From: Astrocystis sublimbata
Taxonomy: Eukaryota > Ascomycota > Sordariomycetes > Xylariales > Xylariaceae
Assembly: GCA_022453515.1 (NCBI GenBank)
Contig: JAJNNY010000039.1
Span: forward strand, 286,060-350,059
DNA: 64,000 nt
Reading direction: 5' to 3'
The notes under the pieces were generated by a model. The model was given only the letters and a program-made list of their open reading frames with translations, was not told the origin of the DNA and did no database searches. Positions within the stretch are counted from its first letter, which is position 1. Every line of letters begins with the position of its first letter. This document shows, in pieces, positions 57,669 through 64,000 of the stretch. The translations under genes were made by a program, and so were the position numbers.

Positions 57669-59464
57669 CTAGTTGGACCTGCATAGGCGTCCCTCGTTGT
57701 CCGGCTTCACACGGTCACTACCAACAGATGCCGACCCATACAGCAAGAAAGCGGGATCGTATTTTTCCTTGACAGCCAAGAGTTTCGGATAGTTCTCACC
57801 AAAGTAGTCATTCTTCCAGTCAGGGTTGTCGAATGTCGCCTCGTTGATGTAGGCTCCGCCACCCGGTGTCAGGGCCTTGAGCAAGTCTTGATTGACGTTC
57901 ATCTCGGCCTGTAGATCCTCAACGACGGAGATAGGGCCGTCGAGGTCGAAGTATACGTCCATATTGAGCCAGTACAGCGAATCACGCCATGCCGGTAGCA
58001 CGACATTGTCTCCGGGGCGGTTCCCGATGCGGGCATGCGTGACATTGTTCGCGATGCCATTCACGCGAAATGGATGGGTGGGGTTCTTCGTAGTTATGTT
58101 GCGAAATGTGGCCATGAGACTCGGAAGGTTATCTTGCACGGCCTTCCGCTGGATTAATCGTCCTCCTATGTTGTTGTTCGTAGTGTAGTCGCCGTACGGT
58201 AGATCAGGGTTGTAATGCGTGAAATGCTCATGATAAGTCGGCATCCCACTTGTCGAGTAGGTGTATTGTAAACCAAGCTTCTTCAATGTCTCAATGAAGG
58301 GATTGAATGCATCTGCGATGGCTCCCTCCGTTGCATCGGGCAATGTTGAAAAGTACAGTTCGAAGAAGCGGTCCGAGAACCCCCAGAAGGTATTGAAACC
58401 AGGTATCTGGTCAAACACGAGCAACTGTCTTTGCCAGGCCTCAACAGCAGCCCAATACGCATCGTCATCGCCCGTGTTCGTAAAAGTCATCTCCACCCCA
58501 GCTACAGGGCCGTCGGGATGCGCTCTGGTAGTCTGCGAAATGACAATAGCGTAAGCACTACCGCCTCCATTCATCGCCCAGAATAAATCAGAATTCTCAG
58601 ATGGGCTGGCGACCAAATGCTTCCCTTCTGTGGTCACTACCTCGTACTCGAGAGTGTTATCCGTACCAAGTCCATAAAGGCTGCCCAATGCACCGTGGCC
58701 GCCACCTGAGACCCAACCTCCAGCTAGTCCGACAGTGGGACAGTATCCACCAGTCACACGAAGTCCGTGTCTGGAGGCAGATTCGTATACTTCGAAGGCC
58801 TGTACGCCTGCACCGAGCTTTACAGCTGGGCCGTTATAGTGGGCACTCGTATAGTTTGAAAAGGAGATGTCCTTGAGATTGTGCGTCCACAGTGCCAATG
58901 AACCCTTGCCGGTCGATCTGCCGAGATAATCATGACCAGTGTTCTTGACTGAAACGCGAATGTTCTTCTTCTTCGCGAACTTGACCGCTGTTTGAACATC
59001 ACTTGCACTGCTCACATTGACAGCGTATGAAGCGAGGTTGCCAAGGGTGCATGATGCAGAGGGCGCTGTATATGGACTACAGCTCTCGTTCAGCCATAAG
59101 GGCGACATGACAGTGACAGGATCATCAAAGCTATGATTGTCAGATATCAGATGCAGGTAATTCCGGGGGATGGCTTCACCATGACTCACTAAGGCATCGT
59201 CAGATTATATGATTCTCGGGTTGTCGTGCAAACACTCTCCAAAAACGATTCGCCATGGCACATTTCAGCCAATGGTTTACCGACAATCAGTTGGCCATCC
59301 ACAGATCGGTTGAAAACGCTCCATTCATGTTCGGTAGGCCATGCTGCATCGGTGGGTAAGAGCCGGCAAGTCGGGCTCGAGTGGTTCCCAAAGGGTACTG
59401 CATATACATGGGTAACGAACCCCGAAAAAGTGGCCGCGGCCAAGAGATTTGTCTTGGCATACAT
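57669..59464 (-). CDS. Secreted FAD-linked oxidase, berberine-bridge-enzyme type (right copy)
   Basis: Exons 59190-59464 and 57669-59130 encode the same 578-aa secreted flavoprotein as 17684-19479, including the two flavin-attachment residues. No difference from the left copy was seen. Confidence 0.92.
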
Positions 59465-61080
59465 ACTCAAGACGACAATTTACTTCAAAATCTGACTCGT
59501 TGATAACAAGGCTACCAGACTAGGACGAGATGGCAACTTAGAGGGGAATGTATGATGGTTAATGTTGTCCTAAAAGACCAGACTTTTATAACATGTCACA
59601 ACAGTTCGCCGCTTCTCTGATAACTTACGCAGCCTCATTCTTACTTCGATCCTTTGATCCTTCGGTGGTAACCATGAGACATTCTCAAATAATAACCAAT
59701 TACTCTTGAGAGCATGTCGGGCGCTCGCCGAACCACATGGCTGGGTACTGAGCTAATGCAACTCACCAATCATCGGGGTTCAGCTGAGGCGAAGATTGAT
59801 GAGGAAGCCCGGCACTCCGGATATGGGAACTAGGGGTGAGCTGCCATAAACCCTAGTAATTCCCTCCTTGTCATCATTGCCATGCCGATTGAGTCCTATT
59901 TTCAGCCCTATGGATATCCCAGATGGCGGGCCCGAGCAAGAGTGTCAGAATGACTGTCCGTCTCCCACACCAACCGACATGTGTGAAATGCGGACAGCGA
60001 ATTATGTTGTAAGTATAGTTGTTGTCCTACGGCTAACAGTGCCACATTCTTGTCTATTAGCTGCTATAAATTAAGTACACATATGTATGGCGAGTATGTC
60101 CAGCCTCCATGCCATCGCCAGGTAATTTCATACTTGCCCCTTTAGAGTAGAGTTTTAGGATTCTATGCTATGGCAACTCCCTTCATCCCTTCCGTCATCC
60201 CATTGGAAGCTTGCATCTCTTTGGGGTATAGCACTTATTACACATCGGCAGAGACTAGCGGGTGCACCGATTAGGCTGCTACACAAAGTGTTGATTGGTT
60301 AGATCGAGGTAAGCAACATGGATGTAGCAGCAAGGATGTAAGCGTGTGGGGGGAGGGGGCGGGTCCCGTCCCGCCCGTCATGCAAGATCATATGCAATGT
60401 CATGCGCTAGCAAGGGTCAGAAAACTTCCCAACAATTGCAAGTGGCTTACCAAGTGATGTAAGAGCTGTGTATTCTCATTCATACTGCTTTCAGAGGAGT
60501 CTGGTCATACCCAAGGAAGATCCTAGCAAAAGTTACACTTGAAACTGATAGGTAACTAGATATGCACGAACTGACCTGACCTTGCATACTAATTATGGAC
60601 TTCGTGGTTTTGGTATAATTGTTACTAAACCATCAATCCTACCTGTACATCGAACGGCGATCTTTAGAAACACGACGTAAATGACCGTTCGCATGAAGCA
60701 TTTGCTTATCTCGTTAGACACCCATCCTAACCAGTACAGTAATCATTGTGCATCTTGCCAGTTTAGATCTCTAATCTATCCTAGGTCCAGGAGACTCAGG
60801 CAGGGGTTTAACTAAGATGAAATCGATTGGCTACGTCTTATCAGACCTCTCACATGTGTACTCAGTATGCATGTAATATCGAGTTGTGTAGTAGACGATG
60901 TTATTCATAGGCTCGGTATGCGTTGTGCGTCATAGCCCACAGGAAATAACTGCATACATATGAGTGACGCTTGGAATATTTCCATAACTTGGACGCATTG
61001 CATCTTACGACCAGTATATGTAGTTGTATAGTGACTGGAACCACATTCCAAAAACTGTGCCCCCACTGACAGCAATAATC
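59465..61080. promoter_or_regulatory. Divergent promoter of FAD oxidase and P450, right arm
   Basis: Mirror of 16068-17683; the GC-rich inverted repeat lies at 60357-60376. A 39-codon ATG frame at 59714 on the + strand ends in TAG before any usable splice site and is not called. Confidence 0.5.
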
Positions 61081-63206
61081 ATGTCTTCATACAACCTGAT
61101 ACAACAGGCTCGTGCTGTTTTTCTAAGTGGCACCTATCGATGGCAACAAGTAGGACTGTTCAGCCCAACATCAGTCTATGTTGCTGTGATTCTTTGGGTA
61201 GCGTACCTAATAGGGCTCGCAGTCTATCGCTGTAATTATGCTCTACCCAGCCCCCAGAAGTTCCATGACTGATGCTAACTGATTTGCTTGACCACAGTGG
61301 TTTTCTCATCCCTCGCCAACATTCCAGGTCCTAAGATTGCCGGTAAGAACACAGGTCAGACAGAGCCACCCAAAACGACCACCACTCACAATGCAGTATA
61401 GCTTTCACATACTTCTATGAGATCTACTACGATGTTTTACGCGAAGGTCAATACTTTCGCCAAATTGCAAAGATGCATGAGAGATATGGTATGAAAAGCC
61501 CAGGGCGAATTGATTGTTTTTCACGATGTGTCCTGACCCTAATGTAGGTCCGATCGTGCGGATCAATCCCCATGAAGTTCACTTCAACGACCCAGAATTC
61601 ATCGACCCCTTGTTTCCTGGCCCCGCCAGGAAGACAGATAAATATGAAGCCACTGGTCGAAGGACCGGAAGTAAGCATACGGCCCATAACAGTTTTTCCC
61701 TAATTACCTAGGTAGTTATGCAGCACTCGAATCATACTTACCTGGCGATCAGCTCAAAACTCCATCGTCGCAACAGTCAACCATGATATTCATCGCATGA
61801 GGCGCAACACAATCAACGTCTTCTTCTCGAGCGCCAGCATCCGCCGCCTACAACCCATCATGCAGGAGAACATGGACAAACTACTCATTCGATTGGATAA
61901 AGCCGGGCGCGAGAACGCCGTGCTGCCGATGCACTACGTCATCAAAGCCTGCACGAGCGATGTCATCACCAAATGGTCGTTTGGCGACTCGTTCCATTTC
62001 ATGGATGAAGAGGACTTTGCAGCCCCTTACATGAAGGCTACTGATGTATTCCATCTCTTCAACCATGCCATGTGCCATTTTCCAATCGTCGGAACCATAC
62101 TTGCTAAAGCGCCTGACTGGGCTATTCACACGTTCCTCCCGGGGCTGTCTGACATGTGGAATAAGAAGGGGGTGAGTCACATTCATGTTGATGAGAAGTC
62201 CCAAAATCACGCCGGATCTGAGCCTTACGACTAACTCCATCGCGTAGCTTTGGATGGAACAAGTACTGAACATCAAGAACTCTCCTAACCCAGACCGCGT
62301 TAAGAGTACAATATTCGAAGGTATCCTCAACAGCAAACTGCCCGAGGAAGAAAAAGCAAATGATCGGCTTGCTCACGAAGCCCAGCTAGTCGTGTTCGCA
62401 GGACAAGGGACAACTGGTATGACCTGCATCACACGGTACCTAAAGAAAGATGAAAAGTCGAGGGAAGCTAACACAATCTGTCATCTGCCAGCATACACTC
62501 TTAGCGCTGCCATCTATCAACTGCTCGCCAACCCAAAGATCCTCAAGAGAGTCAAAGATGAGCTAGCGGAAGCAATTCCGCGGGCCGGAGGCATTCCCAC
62601 ATATCACCAGATCGAAACGCTACCGTACTTTAATGCGATGATGCAGGAGATCTTGCGAGTACACCCGGGCATCGTCTCCCGGCTACCCCGCGTGTCGCCC
62701 GATCAGCCCATCATCTACCAAGAGAAGACGACCGGGAAGCAGTACGTGGTCCCGGCAGGTACTCCTACCAATATGACGATACAGATCGCGCATATGAACC
62801 CAGAAGTATTTGAGGACCCGTATGAGTTCCGCCCAGAACGCTGGTTAGAGGATGGCAACCAGAAGTTTCATAGGTTTTGCGCGAGGCACACGGAATTGCA
62901 TTGGGTGAGTACCCAAACTCTCAACATCTCGACAGTAGAAATCAAGCCACGTCATCTCATTCGATCACCCGAGTGTGATTCTTTCACTGACTGACATGAG
63001 CGCACAGCATGAACTTCGCCCGCCAAGAGATGTTTATCATCCTTGCCACGGTTATGCGCAAATATGATGTCTATCGGGGCCAAGAGGGGCCGACTCTGGA
63101 GTTATACGATACCGTGCGCGAGCGTGATATTGATGTTGTACGCGATATGATTATTCCATTCCCTGCTAGGGGTAGCCATGGTTTACGGTTGCGAGTCAGA
63201 GCCTAA
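61081..63206 (+). CDS. Cytochrome P450 with apparent frameshift before the heme loop (right copy)
   Basis: Exons 61081-61231, 61298-61342, 61402-61488, 61548-61670, 61753-62171, 62248-62416, 62492-62904 and 63008-63206 mirror the left copy. The frame slip is at about 62871-62872: KFH is followed, one base out of phase, by GFARGTRNCIG and the last exon MNFARQEMF. The 75-base intron at 62417-62491 is a multiple of three and free of stops, so it can be misread as coding within the I-helix. Confidence 0.85.
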
Positions 63207-63939
63207 GCTTCTAGAGCGAGATCATGCATCGGCTTTTTAGCTACTAGGTACGCAATGGAAAAACAGGAATATGTCTTTCCGTGTCTAGCGATTATCTGAA
63301 TAGCTGTTCCGACTTTCACGAGCATGTGACTATCCGCCAGCTTTGATAGCTCCAAAATCCAACTTGTAATAAGCTGCTATACTGACGATATAACTGAATG
63401 AAGTCGCTTTTCGTGAATCATCATTTTGTCGCGCAGAATTCTAGTCTCGTCTTGTACAGGACAATCAACTAGCGGTGTAAGCTCGAATACTACAGCTGAA
63501 TGTCCCTGGTGGTATTGGGGGCGGTATGCAGGTGCTCGGATATTCGTAAAAGCAGAGCTGAACCTGCGGTTATCAGACTGTTAATTACAGTTGGATGTTT
63601 TCTGGCATGATTGTGAATATACTGTTTACAGTCTGTTGATATGTAGTATATAAGCTCTGCAGATAACAATAGCAGGTGGGATCAATCCTACAATTTCATG
63701 TCCAATCCGGATGCGACTTTAAACTCAGCTCTTCTTAGCCGAAATGAGGTCAAATAAAGCGTAGGATTCTCGATACGGCGTAAACAGAGTTAGGATATTC
63801 GAAAGCTGCGAAAGGAGCTAAGCGAGTTTTTAATAAGGTGAGCATCACCCACCAACCCTTTAGGTCACATCAAAGATAGATACAAATATCGCATTTTTAA
63901 CAAGCTGAATGCCACTGGACCCGATACTCTCACCAAAAT

Positions 63940-63941
<2 letters not shown>
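63207..63941. other. Intergenic region, right arm (mirror of 13207-13941)
   Basis: No gene seen. Near 63674-63684 it lacks two bases present in the left arm. Confidence 0.5.

Positions 63942-63942
<1 letters not shown>

Positions 63943-63984
<42 letters not shown>
63943..63984. repeat. (AC)21 microsatellite at outer edge of right palindrome arm
   Basis: Mirror of the (TG)22 tract at 13159-13202, one unit shorter. The 16 bases that follow align to the left arm only with several gaps. Confidence 0.95.
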
Positions 63985-63986
<2 letters not shown>

Positions 63987-64000
63987 GCATCCAAAGATGG

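Larger units (their letters stand above)
38577..63942 (-). repeat. Right arm of the giant inverted repeat
   Basis: This is the reverse complement of the left arm. It runs to the AC microsatellite at 63943-63984. The last 16 bases of the window match the left arm only with several small gaps, so either the repeat ends here or the sequence is poor. This arm keeps the PKS reading frame open. Confidence 0.95.

Noticed and set aside
62417..62491. 25 extra residues in the P450 I-helix
   Set aside because: The stretch is a 75-base intron with GT and AG ends, free of stops; removing it restores the GTT-AYTLSAA helix.
13203..63942. Large transposon with the arms as terminal inverted repeats
   Set aside because: No unique interior, captain recombinase or transposase exists between the arms; the arms meet at the core.
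1..64000. tRNA, rRNA, CRISPR or bacterial operon features
   Set aside because: Reading both strands showed no cloverleaf, ribosomal or spaced-repeat pattern; the gene structure is fungal.

Overview
The window looks like nuclear DNA of a filamentous ascomycete (Pezizomycotina). Genes carry many short GT-AG introns (about 45-100 bases), and the gene families are typical of that group: Zn2Cys6 regulator, highly reducing polyketide synthase, P450, berberine-bridge-type oxidase and a TOXE-like bZIP/ankyrin regulator. Repeat relics show the C-to-T / G-to-A pattern expected of repeat-induced point mutation (RIP). No tRNA, rRNA or CRISPR array was seen.

Bases 1-13,150 are single copy. They hold the 3' end of an MFS permease, an aspartate aminotransferase (-) and an HpcH/HpaI aldolase (+) sharing a divergent promoter, a Zn2Cys6 regulator, two unrecognised convergent genes (542 and 333 aa) and a small secreted cysteine-containing protein. 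The permease, aminotransferase, aldolase and regulator look like a small catabolic cluster for a hydroxylated or nitrogen-rich substrate; that is an inference.

From about 13,200 to 63,940 the window is one giant palindrome of two arms of about 25.4 kb, with its axis near 38,576. Coordinates mirror as x + x' = 77,145 to 77,152. The left arm carries, in order: P450 (-), secreted FAD oxidase (+), short-chain dehydrogenase (-), alpha/beta hydrolase (-), 16-exon highly reducing PKS (+), an intergenic stretch with a TA-flanked MITE-like element and a 24-base periodic array, a bANK (TOXE-like) regulator (+), a relic of its last ankyrin repeat, and a truncated CK1-type kinase pseudogene (-) facing an extremely AT-rich core. 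The right arm repeats all of this in reverse.

The enzymes form a plausible polyketide pathway. The PKS builds a reduced chain, the hydrolase may release or transfer it, the SDR, P450 and FAD oxidase tailor it, and the bANK protein is the likely pathway regulator.

Every arm difference I found outside the core and the last bases is a one-base homopolymer length change, apart from one dinucleotide unit in a microsatellite. These changes break the PKS frame on the left while the right copy stays open for about 2,440 aa. In the core the arms diverge progressively towards the axis. The palindrome may be a real, very recent inverted duplication of a biosynthetic cluster or a fold-back assembly/read artefact; sequence alone cannot decide, and the lack of RIP in the arms keeps both explanations open.
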